Source: Amorphophallus konjac (Eukaryota; Streptophyta; Magnoliopsida; Alismatales; Araceae). From it: a stretch of 64,000 nt of DNA. Shown here piece after piece: positions 54,234 through 64,000 of the stretch (positions are counted from its first letter, which is position 1; every line of letters begins with the position of its first letter). Made by a program: the position numbers and the translations under genes. The notes beneath the pieces were generated by a model that saw only the letters and a program-made list of their open reading frames with translations, had not been told where the DNA came from and did no database searches. Location of the stretch: the NCBI GenBank assembly GCA_022559845.1, contig CM040128.1, positions 72,169,247 through 72,233,246 on the forward strand. The letters run 5' to 3'.

Positions 54234-55422
54234 CTAATCACTATCAGATTCAAAAAAGATGGCTTCTTCCTCCTCGGAACAATATTCATTTAGTGTCTCA
54301 TCAACATCTTCATCTTCTTCAAGGTCAACATAAATAAAATCAATATCTTCGTCACACCCTTCAAGAGATACCCTAGAGAGTTCCTCAGGAGGTACATGGT
54401 AGGGAGCAACATCATCTCTAGTCAAAGGCCCAACTTCACTCTCCTCAACTTGTACATTACGAAATGCTTCTGCAGATTCCAATTGTTGGTATGCTTCAAC
54501 TTCATAAACATTAGCATCACTTGGGCTGTCATCTTCACTAACATCTTCTGAAATGTCAAACACATTCCGATTAACTATCTTTTGCACTACACGCCAGCCA
54601 GTACCAAGCTTTGTGTCATCAACATAGAACACTTGTTCAACTTGGGAGGCCAAAACAAAAGGATCACCAGCGTACCATGTGCGTGAAGTGTTTACACTTG
54701 TAAACCACTCATCCGTCTCAATTCCATGCTTCTTATTACTAACATCCCACCATTTGCACTTAAAAAGATACACATGATTACCTCTTAAATACTTCAATTC
54801 AAGTATATCTGTTAACACACCATAGTAGTGCTCGTTTCAATAATGGAAGCAACAAATCAAGTGACTTATTACTCCAATTACACATTGTCTTCACATGAAG
54901 GAGATTAATAAGGAATGATAACTTCGAGAACTCCCGACACCCTGGATACAATTCAGATTGACCATCACTTAGTAATCTAGTAAATTTGTCACCACCACTC
55001 GTACTCCCACGAGTTAAGGGTTGACTACTAGATGTGGTCACACTATTAAATACCTCTTGAGCATCATCAATGATGGTTGCTGCAACTTGAACATCATGTA
55101 TAATGTTTTGAACACCATCATAATTGGTCTCATTTCTTTGCCCTTGATCATAGTCATGATGATTTTCACTTTGAATTCTAACTCTGTCAAACTGTTCTCC
55201 ATGATGTACCCAACAAGTATAACTCTGTAACATCCCATTGATATACAAGTGATCTTCAACCTCATTCAAATCTTGGAAGTACACATTCATACATTTGACA
55301 CAGGGACATCAGATTATATTAAATCCATCAACACTAGATCATGCATGAGCCATAAAATTATTTACCCCTACTTTATATTCGGGGCAAAATCGATTTCTAA
55401 GTTGTATCCAGCTTCTGTCCAT
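54234..55422 (-). pseudogene. TNPD (TNP2-type) transposase, internally deleted
   Basis: The start ATG at 55422 begins MDRSWMQLRNRF, the transposase-associated N-terminal domain, followed by CPCVKCMNVYFQD and HLYINGMLQSYTCWVHHGEQ. Two TGA codons interrupt it. After a LDLLLPLLK segment the sequence jumps, near 54820-54830 and with a frame change, to HYYGVLTDILELKYL and FKCKWWDVSNKKHGI, the C-terminal DUF4216 domain with FTSVNTSRTWY and FVLASQVEQVFYVDD. An acidic tail follows. The central TNP2 catalytic domain of several hundred residues is missing, so it is inactive. Confidence 0.88.
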
Positions 55423-56509
55423 TCCCTATTTAAGATTCAATGACATTAAATGTAAAATTAATTGTCAAAAAACAAAATCACAACTTCTAAATGTGTCCAC
55501 ATAGACATGCACCTTCATGAATAATGATATCACAAAAAAAGGGAGAGAAAATCTTCACCTGGATGAAAATGGGGCCTGGATTGTTATGCTAATAATAAAT
55601 CTGGTGTTAGATGTAGATTTGATGTCTCAAATATGCTGTGATCAAATGAAATATTAAGTCCTTGAAATAGTCCATCTAAGATAGTAGCAGAGAACCATCC
55701 TGCTCAAAGAAATGACCTTCTGAAGAAGGATTCCAGATCACAAAAAGGGAAACAAACAAAGAAAATATCCAATAAAAATAGCAAGAGCACCACTTTTGAG
55801 TTCTTTGGCTGTGAGATATCACATTCTGGAAGTGTAGAAGTAAAACCCAAACCCTACAGCTAAACAAAATATGATGCTTCCTTAGGATGAGAAGAAAGTG
55901 CAAATGAATCCACTAAAAGTAGCAAAGCAAGTTTAAAAAGTTGTAAGATCACAAAGAATCTGACGAGTCCTGCCAGTGTCTCGTATCCTGGGTGCATTTG
56001 TGATCTTAGAGAAGTATAACTGATTCGTGTCTGGCCCATTGAACATGTTGAAAATATTAAAAAAAGACTACATCTGGCTCATCCCCATGTAAGATTCTGA
56101 TATATACTTGTGTAAAACTAGATATGTTGTTATTTGAACACCTTTGTCTCAGGATCCAAGTCATTTTGGTTTCATGTCTTGGTGGTTAGATCTGAAGCAC
56201 TTGTAACATTGTTCATGACTTAAAATCTCAAATTTCTTATATCAATGTTGTAATGGCTCATTTTTCTTTTACTCCAAGTGCAATATATGCACTTCAGAAA
56301 GCTTTCTTGCTGCATTTTCTTACTCTTTTCTTTTGCATTTTGGAGCATTGGCTGGCTGCAGGCTTCAAGCTTTCCATTTTTTTGGATGATTTTTTTAATT
56401 GAAGATAATCCTAATCTTTATCTATTTTTAGTTGTAACGTAGATGGCTACTATATTTGATGAGAGAGTTTTCCCACTGTTTCTATGTAAACTTAATTATA
56501 TTTTCTTAG
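55423..56509. other. Region between TNPD and the SANT-type relic
   Basis: AT-rich; no coding sequence recognised. It should contain the TNPD promoter and perhaps the CACTA-2 5' terminus, but no TAGTG end with a TCG duplication is visible. The last 50 bases look like an intron end (TTTTCTTAG|) for the SANT-type gene. Confidence 0.4.
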
Positions 56510-57448
56510 ACCACAAAGGCACTCAGTGAGGGCATAACTTCTCTAGAAGAATATGTCTTCACTCTAAAGGCCACTGTTGGCATAAAGATCCTAGTAGAAG
56601 CTGTAGGCATTGGTATAGAACACTACGATCTCACCGGAGTGGTCTCACATCTGGAGACCTTATCAAGTTTTTAACGGGAGATTTCAGGTTGAGTAAGGCA
56701 AGATCAAATGATCTTTTCTGGGAAGTTGTCTGGCCTCGTTTGCTTGCAAAAGGGTGGCACTCTGAGCAACCTCAAAACCATGGTTCTGTAACCTCTCGGC
56801 ATGCTCTGGTGTTTTTCATGCCAGGTACCAAAAAGTTTTCAAGGAAACTTGTGAAGGGCAAGCACTACTTTGATTCTGTGAGTGATGTATTGAACAGAGT
56901 GGCCTCTGACCCAACGCTTCTTGAGATTTAGGTGGAAGGTCCAAAAGGTGGGAGCAGCATTAAGGATGAATATGGTCAGGATGCAAATAGCAAGATGGAC
57001 CAGAATGGGGCATCTGATCAATAGCAACATTATTATCTTCGTCCGAGGTTATCAATCTGCAACTCAGAACTAATGAAATTTACTGTTGTGGATATGAGTT
57101 TGGTTCAAGGGGAACCACCATACAGGGTGAGAGAATAGAGAAGTTTACCCGTGGACACCACTTTCAGTTATGGCCCATATAGTCCAGGTGAGGCAGAGAA
57201 TGCCTGCTCAGATCAGCCAAGCTCGACAGAGATATCTTTGACTGATTAGGATTCTGATCCCAATTTGTCTGATGGCAGGAAATATGGGAATAACAAGAGC
57301 TTTGTCAGTAAAGCAGATAAATCTATACTACCTGAACATGTTGTAACTGTTTCAAAGAAAAGGATGTCAACAAACAGACAAAACACAAATGGCCAATACA
57401 CCCTTATGTTGAGTAACATTGACCCTGTAAAGGGTGTGAAGTGCCAAT
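56510..57448 (+). pseudogene. SANT/Myb-domain protein gene relic (At2g47820-like), part 1
   Basis: After a TTTTCTTAG acceptor, plus-strand codons read LSEGITSLEEYVFTLKATVG and ILVEAVGIG. Following a frameshift near 56645 they read SGDLIKFLTGDFRLSKARSN, DLFWEVVWPRLLAKGWHSEQ, HALVFFMPGTKKFSRKLVKG and HYFDSVSDVLNRVAS. This matches the plant protein group annotated as SANT-domain or arginine-glutamic acid dipeptide repeat proteins, as I remember it. In-frame stops occur near 56929, 57022, 57136 and 57247. An intron boundary is retained, so it is a genomic relic or a captured fragment, not a processed copy. It is interrupted at 57449-57455 by the LINE. Confidence 0.65.
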
Positions 57449-57455
57449 TTGGCCA

Positions 57456-59423
57456 ATTTGGTCTTGGGCAGAACTAAGAAAGTTGCATTTGCTGGTATTA
57501 TAAACACTATTTAGAAATGTATAGAGGGTTGGCAAGCTAAATTTCTCTCACAAGGTGCCCGATTGATACTAATCAAGCATGTTCTTTCATCTATTCCCAT
57601 ATACATTTTAGCTTCCTCTCCTCTTCATGCCGGCATACATCAGCTACTTGACAGATCCTTTGCCAACTTTTTTTGGGGGTCCTCCAAATATGGTAATCGA
57701 AAACACTGGAGATCTTGGAAAGATGTTTGCAAACATGTTTCTCAGGGTGGCCTGGGAATTATGTCTTTAAGACATATGGACCTTGCCTTGCGAATTAAAA
57801 TGCTCTGGAATGGTCTGCATTCTAATTCACTCTGGGCTAAATTCTACAGGGCGAAATACATTAAAGATAGATATCTCACAGAGGTTAGCTTCAAAGCCGT
57901 GAAAGGTATTAACAGAGCTAGCTGGATTCAAGCCAAATCAGTGATTCTACAAAACCAGAGAACAATTCTGGGTAATGGGGCTGATACAAAATTTTGGAAG
58001 GATATATGGCTGGGACACATGACATTAGAATCTTATGCTTCCAACGATAGTATACAAAATTCAAATGTGACTGTCAAGGACATTATATTGAATCCCACTC
58101 AGGAGGATATTCAGACTATGGAATCATTTCTTCCAGTTGATATCAGAAGATTAGTGTCACCGGCCTTGTTGACCCCATACCCAGACCAAGTTATATGGTG
58201 TTTAACAGGTAATGGGACTTATTCGGTTTCTTCTGCATACAGGTACATGATGCATTCTCAAGCTTCACAGTTGACGGTGATGAATCCAAATTGGAATTGT
58301 ACATGGTCCCAATGGATTCCTACAAAATCACAATCCATATATGGAAGGTTTTCTTCAACTGTCTGCCCACTAATCAAAATATTCAGAACTCAGGTATCCC
58401 TATATGCTCAAAATGTAGATGCTATCAGGAACATGTAGCAGAGAACAATGAACATCTATTTGCTAAAAGTGATTGGCCTATGGCCATTTGGTCTTTTTTT
58501 CAATCTAAAGGATTGGAGATTGGAGGCAGAACAATCAGAGATTCAATCACCCAAGCAATACATATTGCCTCTGGTAAATCTCTATTTGGTCTCTTCATGA
58601 TTGCAGTGATAGGTTACAGTCTGTGGGAAATATGGACAGCAAAGAATTCTGCTACTCAAGAGGGTATTGTTTTAAAGCCACAAAGCATGATACATAAAAT
58701 TTTATCACAGGTTAAGCAAACCCTCTCCCTTTCCAAGCTACAGGAAGACAAGTATAATAGGAAAAAAGTTTTATCTGCATGTGGAATTCAAGTTTCAGCC
58801 AACAATGGGCCAATGGTGCAAATCATTAAATGGCAATTACCACCATGGCCATAACTAAAACTGAACACAGATGGAGCTTCAAAGCAGTCTACAATTTCAG
58901 GTGGTGGTGGAGTAATAAGGGATACCCATGGTTCTATTATATTTGCTTATTCTCACTTCTATGATCAAGCAGGTAGCATTGTGGCTGAAGCTAGAGCACT
59001 TATGGATGGTTTAAAATACTTGAGAACTATCACTTCCCAGCCGAGCCTAATTGAATGTGATTCATAGATTTTGGTCCAAGTTATCAACAAACAGATTCCT
59101 TGCCCCTGGGAGATTCTTATATTTGTGAGGCAAATTCGGACCCTTCTTTCAGCTAATGATTCAATTACTCATATCTTTCGTGAGGCAAATAAAGTGGCAG
59201 ATTCTTTAGCAATTTTTGCTTGCAATACAAAATGTAATCTCTTTTTTTCTTCTCAGCAGCAACTTCCCAGCCATATAAAAGGTGCTTCCAGGTTGGATAA
59301 GCTAGGCATGCCTAGCATTTGATTGATGTAATTCTTTATTTCTTTCATTATCAATAAAATTCTCCTCCTAGCTGTGCATTGGCCCCCCAATGTACCTAGG
59401 CAAGGTTTTTTATTAAAAAAAAA
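57456..59423 (+). mobile_element. 5'-truncated L1-type LINE
   Basis: Flanked by a 7-bp target duplication TTGGCCA (57449-57455 and 59424-59430) and ended by an A-run (59415-59423). It encodes only the C-terminal part of ORF2: RT thumb (GRTKKVAFAGII, KFLSQGARLILIKHVLSSIP), the plant zf-RVT zinc-binding region (WKVFFNCLPTNQN, CSKCRCYQEH), then RNase H (LNTDGAS, AEARALMDGL, ECDS, REANKVADSLA). Inactivating changes are TAG near 57512, a frameshift near 58335, TAA at 58852 and TAG at 59065. Confidence 0.9.
57515..59322 (+). pseudogene. LINE ORF2 remnant (RT C-terminus, zf-RVT, RNase H)
   Basis: Two frames: 57515-58340 (RT thumb and the FFWGSSKYGNRKHWRSWKDV, FWKDIWLG region) and 58335-59322 (zinc finger and RNase H). 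In the second frame the TAA at 58852 lies right before the first RNase H Asp motif. Reverse transcription is impossible because the catalytic palm was lost by 5' truncation. Confidence 0.85.
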
Positions 59424-59430
59424 TTGGCCA

Positions 59431-59579
59431 TGGGGTGAAATGTGGGAAACCAAACTACTTATCCCCAATCTCTAAACGCCAGAGAATGACTGCCTGCAGA
59501 TATTCAGAGTCTGGTGGTCATGATTTTTCTTTCTCATTGGGGAAGCTGGTGAAGAAGGAGGTCAACTGCCTATTGTAGA
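59431..59579 (+). pseudogene. SANT-type gene relic, part 2 after the LINE
   Basis: Continues part 1 in phase once the LINE and one duplication copy are ignored. It encodes GVKCGKPNYLSPISKRQRMT and FSLGKLVKKEVNCLL, then TAG at 59577-59579. The intact phase across the insertion shows the LINE entered an exon. Confidence 0.65.
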
Positions 59580-60298
59580 TTATGAAAAATCCACTTAATG
59601 AAAAAGAAGAATAATAAGGAAAATATAAGAGGGGTGAATAGGAGCATGCGTAGGATGCTAAGGGGAATGTGATCGCAAGAGGGGTTACCTCAAAGAAGAA
59701 GATGATCGCATGTACCTTGTGTTTAATGGGGGAGATTGTGAATCCTTTCTTCCTCCTTCTATCGGCCGGCCGATGAAGGGGGTTCTTAGCTTTGATTACC
59801 TTGCAAGAACACACATAAAGAAAATAATGACAAGAATGGATTAGCCAAAAGGGTGTAGTATCAATGTTCTAAGAATATGAAATCAATCAAATTGAACATG
59901 AACACACCTTGTGTGTTTTGATTTTAAAACCCCTAAGAGGAGCAACAAGGTTTGAAAAATATGGATGAATATGCTAATGCAACAAGATAGATGTGATGTT
60001 GGATCTAGAAAAATACTAGAGGAAGGGATAGAAAAGGGGATGCAATGATGATGATATGCTACTGATAAAAATAATTAAATCAAGCTAAGAAGAGGATTCC
60101 TTTCTGCTGTGTGTGCAACAATAAAGGGAGAAAGGAATCTTCAATATGCAAGAGAGGTAGCAGAGGTTCCTCCGTGAAAGAGAGGAATCCGCCAGGAAGA
60201 AGAGAAAACAACTTGCAATCAAATAAGACACTCTCCTCTCTGTCAGCTCTCTCCCTTCTTCTTCTTCTCATGCCTTGCGCGAAGAGAGCCAGGAGGTG

Positions 60299-60306
60299 TA
60301 TTTATA
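60299..60306 (-). promoter_or_regulatory. Probable LTR TATA box (minus strand)
   Basis: TATTTATA on plus, followed on the minus strand by a purine- and pyrimidine-rich leader. It supports the minus orientation of the surrounding LTR-like region. Confidence 0.45.
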
Positions 60307-60410
60307 GGGTCAAAAATCCTTGCTAAACAAGGATTAAAACAAGGTAATGATCCTCCATCAAGAAACACTCTTCCCAATCGAACACAAGGTTTAAAATGGG
60401 GAAAGAATCA

Positions 60411-60780
60411 TTACTAGAAAGAAGGAGTCAAAAGGGAGACGGAATTGAAAATGACGACCCCTTGAAGGGCGTCAATTAAAAATGACGACACAACCAAAGA
60501 CGTTAATTCAAATAACGACTTCCATAATGTCGTCAATTCCTGGATTTAATTATAGAAATATTTAACTTTCCTTATTTAAAATGCTGAACTGACGCCGGTC
60601 AGACGGACGTCAAATAATCAACGCCTTCAAGAGAGACGTCAATTTCTCAATTTTCATTTATTTTGCGATTCGAAATTTTCAGTAAATCCAGAAAATGACG
60701 CCCGTATTGGTAGTCGTCAATTTTTAAAAGAGGCACCCTCGTCAATGCCGTCAATTTAAAAGACGCCCCTACTTAAGACG
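60411..60780. repeat. ATGACGACCCC / GGGGCGTCAATT palindromic repeats, left set
   Basis: About eight units with (A)ATGACG(A)C... and ...(G)CGTCAATT(A)A, often paired as inverted halves such as GACGACCCCTTGAAGGGCGTC. They start at CATTACTAGAAAG, which resembles a CACTA terminus with one change. A matching set lies at 63028-63215. Confidence 0.6.
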
Positions 60781-61939
60781 TTAATTCCAATTACCCAAAA
60801 AAACCTAAATAATTCATAAAAATAGAAAAACTTCATATTAAATCAATATTGAAGTCCACTTTGGGGCGTCATATGGTGACATGAGATTTGCTCAACATAG
60901 CATCAATTTTGGCGTGTCTACAGCTGCCCCGCCTTGGTGTCTGCTTTGCAAGGGAGTGAGACGGAATAAAGCGAAAGTGAAACAAGTGGAATGAGGTGGA
61001 ATGTATTGATAAGTAGATGCCAAGGTGTGATGTGACACGCTTCTGACACTAAGCGTTTGGAAATCTTTCCAAGATTCTGAATAAAATAACTCCAGATGAT
61101 TCCAAGAACGCATCGATTAGCTGGATAAAGGAGACTAAACTAGATAAACAAAATGTGCGCGAGGGCACAACAGGGAGGCACCATTAGAGAGCGGTTACCA
61201 GTTAATGTGGACGTGCTACAACCAAGGTGGATTTACAGAAAAGTAAAGTGAGTTGAGATAAAGATCCAGCAAAGGGACGATTTTCAAGGGACCAGCTTGA
61301 GCGGCTTCAAGGAGAATAAAGTACTCGATTTGGAATGGAATATCTTATGTCAACTCAATTAAGAGTGAGCAACCTTCATTATTGGCGTAACATGAAGATT
61401 TTCAGCATTAAGCTCAAAGTCCTACATGATGCATGCTGGGCTAAAAGAAAAAAATTAAAACAAACTAAAATAAAAGATAATCAAGGATAATATTGTTAAG
61501 CCATCTAGATTTGGTCAAGAATCCAGATCTCTGAGCGGATACTAAGTCGAAGCCCGTTTGTCCATGCATCAACTCAGAAAATGGAACCATCGTCCCAAAC
61601 CTTGAATGACTCAACGGCCTATCCGTGTGATCAAGATTCCCCTGGAATTATCACTGTTTTTGATGAAAGAGAACTCAAATTCCAAGTTCATCAGAACCAC
61701 AAGGTCCTTAATATGCTATAATAGCGTAGATACCTTATAGTAACAATGCATACAGGAATGCATACAGGAAGATGGTGATAACATGAGCATGTGGGAACTG
61801 AGAAATGAGGTGGAGTCACCGTGGGGCTTGGATGCTGAGGCCCAGTTGATGGGACCAAGAGCTTCTTAACCTGTACTCAAAATTTCATTAGCCATGATAT
61901 AAAGATGCATAAAGCATACTCAACAACATGAATTTGAGA

Positions 61940-62300
61940 ATTTTTTTGGATCTATTTGGAATTTTTTATTGGAATTTTTTTATTGGAGTTTTGAGAATTT
62001 TTGAATTTTTATGAGAATTTTTGAATTTTTTATTGAAATTTTGAGAATTTATTGAATTTTTATTGGAATTTTAAGATTTTTTTGGATTTTTATTGGAAAT
62101 TTGAGAATTTTTGGATTTTTATTGGAATTTTGAGAATTTATTGAATTTTTATTAGAATTCTGAGAATTTTATGGATTTTTATTAGAATTTTGAGAATTTA
62201 TTAAATTTTTATTGGAATTTTGAGATTTTTTTGGATTTTTATTAGAATTTTGAGAATTTATGAATTTTTATTGGAATTTTGAGAATTTATTGAAATTTTT
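61940..62300. repeat. AT-rich GAATTTTTGAATTTTTATTG array
   Basis: About twelve units of TTTTATTGGAATTTTGAGAATTTATTGAA type with a period near 30-33 bp and small indels. Confidence 0.8.
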
Positions 62301-62304
62301 ATGT

Positions 62305-62870
62305 AATATACAGACTTTTGGAATGTATAAACTTATGGATGAAGAACGAATGTGTAGACTTAACATTGAGATGTGTAGACTTATGACTTGTGAATGTTCA
62401 GACTTAGCAATGTATAGACTTATGGATGAAGTGTATAGACTTTGGAACGTATAGACTCGAAGAATGTATAGACTTAGGTGGGTAGAATGTATAGACTCAG
62501 AGAATGTATGGACTTGGGTAGAATGTATAGACTCAAAGAATGTATGGACTTAGGAACGAATGTATAGACTCGGGGATGTACAGACTTAGCAACGTATGGA
62601 CTTATGAAATGTATAGACTTGGGGATGTACAGACTTGGTGAAGAGAATATGGATGTATAGACTTGGATGGATGAAATGTAGATGTATAGACTTGGATGGA
62701 TGAAATGTATAGACTTGGTGAAGAGAATATGGATGTATAGACTTGGATGGATGAAATGTATAGACTTGAAACGAATGTACAGACTTCAGAATGGAGTGAC
62801 TTTGGACGTACAGACTTTGAGAATGGAACGTATGGACTTTAGAACTTGCAACCATGATGCTTAAACTTAT
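62305..62870. repeat. TGTATAGACTT repeats, right copy
   Basis: About 25 copies of (A)TGTATAGACTT(A/G)G(G/A) or GTACAGACTT, spaced by 5-20 bases, including a duplicated ATATGGATGTATAGACTTGG block near 62648-62760. It shares its motif with 26320-26880. Confidence 0.8.
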
Positions 62871-63027
62871 GCAAATACTTCCAGACTTACACAACCTGCA
62901 CTAAAGCTCATTAGTTCAAAAAGATCATTAGCTCAAAATATGATCATAAGTGCTTGATATAAACAATCTAATCATGATATGACAGCACTTGAGTTCATGA
63001 ATAATCCAGCAATTCAAAAGCGTAAGC

Positions 63028-63215
63028 TCGAAAATGACGACCCTTCTGGTCGGCGTCAAAACAAGAATGACGACCCCTAAAGGGGCGTTAATTGCATTAA
63101 AGGTCTGAGTTGGAATCGGAACGAAAATAATGCCCTCCATGGAGGTGCTATATAAGAGACGACTTTTGTCATGTCATTAATTCAAGAAAAGACGCCAATG
63201 AGCGCGTCGTCAATT
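63028..63215. repeat. ATGACGACCC / GGCGTCAAAA palindromic repeats, right set
   Basis: Units like those at 60411-60780: GACGACCCTTCTGGTCGGCGTC and GACGACCCCTAAAGGGGCGTT. The two sets bracket the AT-rich and TGTATAGACTT arrays. Confidence 0.6.
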
Positions 63216-63303
63216 AACTTCCCCGTTTTCTGCTCGGAATTGAGCTTCCAGCAAATCGTTTGATTCGAACACAAACTATAATACCCGTTAACATTCAAAA
63301 CAC

Positions 63304-63311
63304 TATAAATA
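63304..63311 (+). promoter_or_regulatory. TATA box of the PMD gene
   Basis: TATAAATA followed by GGGCAAC, 122 bp before the ATG at 63433. Spacing suits a plant core promoter with an 80-100 base leader. Confidence 0.6.
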
Positions 63312-63432
63312 GGGCAACTGTTGGTGTTTCCAAACATCAGAACATCGAAGTACAGAGTACCTTAGCCATCTTTTGTTAGGCAGTAGCAGAAGACCGAAGC
63401 AGAAGAATTAGTAGCATAACACTATCAGAAGG

Positions 63433-64000
63433 ATGAACCAGATGATGCAACAAAGGCTTTCCAAGAAGCCAAGCATGAGTTTCCCAAGGATTTGTGAAGT
63501 GCCAGGCCATATCAGTGGGAGAATTGGTAAAGATCAAGTAAGTGTTCTTTGTGTTTAAACTTTTTATTTCTGTTCTGACTTTCTTTCTTTTCAAAATTTC
63601 TGATGTTCTTTCTTCTTCCTTTCTTTTAATGTTTTATGTTTTCAGGATTACCCCATTATTCCTGGTCCAAGAAGATTTCTGAAAATCAAATGGCTTCCTT
63701 TATTACTTTCAAAACTTTCATTAGATATGAAATCCTTCCTCTCTAGATGGAACCTTCTTGGCCTCATCACCCATGCCACTCATCACAATGACATTCACCT
63801 CGATTGGGCTTCAATTGGAGCTCTTATAGAATTATGGCACCCTCATACTCACACTTTCCTCTTCCCAACTTTTGAAGCTACTATACTCCTAGAAGAAGTG
63901 GAGATGCTCTTGGGTTTGAAAAGGATGAAGCAAGGAGAGGAATCAAGGATGGCTCATATGACCAAGCCCATACAAGCCCATGACATGCTCATGAGTCTCG
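63433..64000 (+). CDS. Plant mobile domain (PMD) protein, 5' part
   Basis: Exon 1 is 63433-63537 (35 codons, MNQMMQQRLSKKPSM...). The intron is 63538-63645 (GTAAGT...TTTTCAG, phase 0). Exon 2 runs from 63646 to the window end, open. Exon 2 encodes DYPIIPGPRRFLKIKW, a LNLLGLITH-like helix (RWNLLGLITHATHHNDIHLD), ASIGALIELWHPHTHTFLFP and ATILLEEVEMLLGL. This is the N-terminal signature of the plant mobile domain, where a conserved W.P.THTF and D(V)AMLLGL follow one another. It could be an element-borne antisense gene, as in Tat-A, or a host MAIN-like gene. No break is seen in the part present. Confidence 0.75.

Larger units (their letters stand above)
37089..55422 (-). mobile_element. CACTA-2: degenerate En/Spm-type element (right end not found)
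   Basis: The terminus CACTACAAGAAAT at 37089 is followed by subterminal AACAACAAAA/TTGTTGTTA repeats. On the minus strand come a TNPD relic (54234-55422) and then a TNPA-like relic (37875-40508), the usual order in autonomous elements. The partner terminus (TTTCTTGTAGTG followed by TCG) is not visible in this window; the end coordinate given is only the TNPD start. A LARD (41788-51059) lies between the two genes. The two relics could also belong to different elements. Confidence 0.65.
59580..63230 (-). mobile_element. Probable minus-oriented LTR of a Tat-like element, boundaries uncertain
   Basis: Non-coding and repeat-rich. A minus-strand TATAAATA lies at 60299-60306. Higher coordinates hold arrays like those of LTR U3 regions: GACG palindromes, an AT-rich array and TGTATAGACTT units. 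Immediately to the right a plus-strand PMD gene begins, just as the antisense PMD gene of Tat-A begins 175 bp from its 3' LTR. I infer a Tat-type element in minus orientation whose 3' LTR this is. No TG/CA ends or target duplications were identified. Confidence 0.4.

Noticed and set aside
1..64000. tRNA, rRNA, riboswitch or bacterial-type operon signals
   Set aside because: None seen. The only tRNA-like matches are the retrotransposon primer binding sites.

Overview
This window reads as TE-dense intergenic DNA from the nuclear genome of a flowering plant. The evidence is plant LTR-retrotransposon lineages (Ty3/gypsy Tat-type with two RNase H domains, a Tekay/Del-like non-autonomous element, SIRE-like copia LTRs), En/Spm-type CACTA transposons, a plant L1-type LINE, plant mobile domain (PMD) genes, and intron-containing fragments of plant genes. 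I cannot name the species. I see no intact ordinary host gene, rRNA, tRNA or CRISPR array.

The left two thirds is a set of nested insertions. The oldest layer is a decayed Tat-type gypsy element, here called gypsy B. Its reverse transcriptase starts at about 2095 and resumes at 32369. A copia-type LTR lies against it on the left (1-2094). A CACTA element, CACTA-1 (2147-32368, 3-bp target duplication CTT), sits inside the gypsy B RT codons. CACTA-1 would be about 6.0 kb without its own passenger. It carries exon pieces of at least two unrelated plant genes: a FAM135/DUF676-type esterase family gene and a phage-type RNA polymerase (RpoT). A 24.3-kb Tat retrotransposon, Tat-A (4365-28621, duplication ACATG), lies in an intron of the RpoT fragment. 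A 2.8-kb SIRE-like solo LTR (24368-27160) lies inside the right LTR of Tat-A. That makes four levels.

Tat-A is fairly young: I count about 20 differences by eye over roughly 1.28 kb of LTR. Its gag-pol frame runs for 10.7 kb without a frameshift and is broken only by three in-frame stops. Between pol and the right LTR it carries, on the opposite strand, an eight-exon PMD plus coiled-coil gene.

To the right, gypsy B ends in a damaged integrase and the tail of its own antisense ORF. There it is cut at 37089 by a second CACTA family (CACTA-2), which has a degenerate TNPA-like gene (37875-40508, minus) and an internally deleted TNPD gene (54234-55422, minus). A 9.3-kb non-coding large retrotransposon derivative (LARD; 41788-51059, duplication AGGGG, 3.6-kb LTRs) lies between those two genes. 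Next comes a SANT/Myb-type gene relic (56510-59579) with a 5'-truncated LINE (57456-59423) in one exon. Finally there is a repeat-rich, minus-oriented LTR-like region (about 59.6-63.2 kb) and the start of a two-exon PMD gene (63433 to the window end). That last arrangement mirrors the antisense gene and LTR layout of Tat-A.
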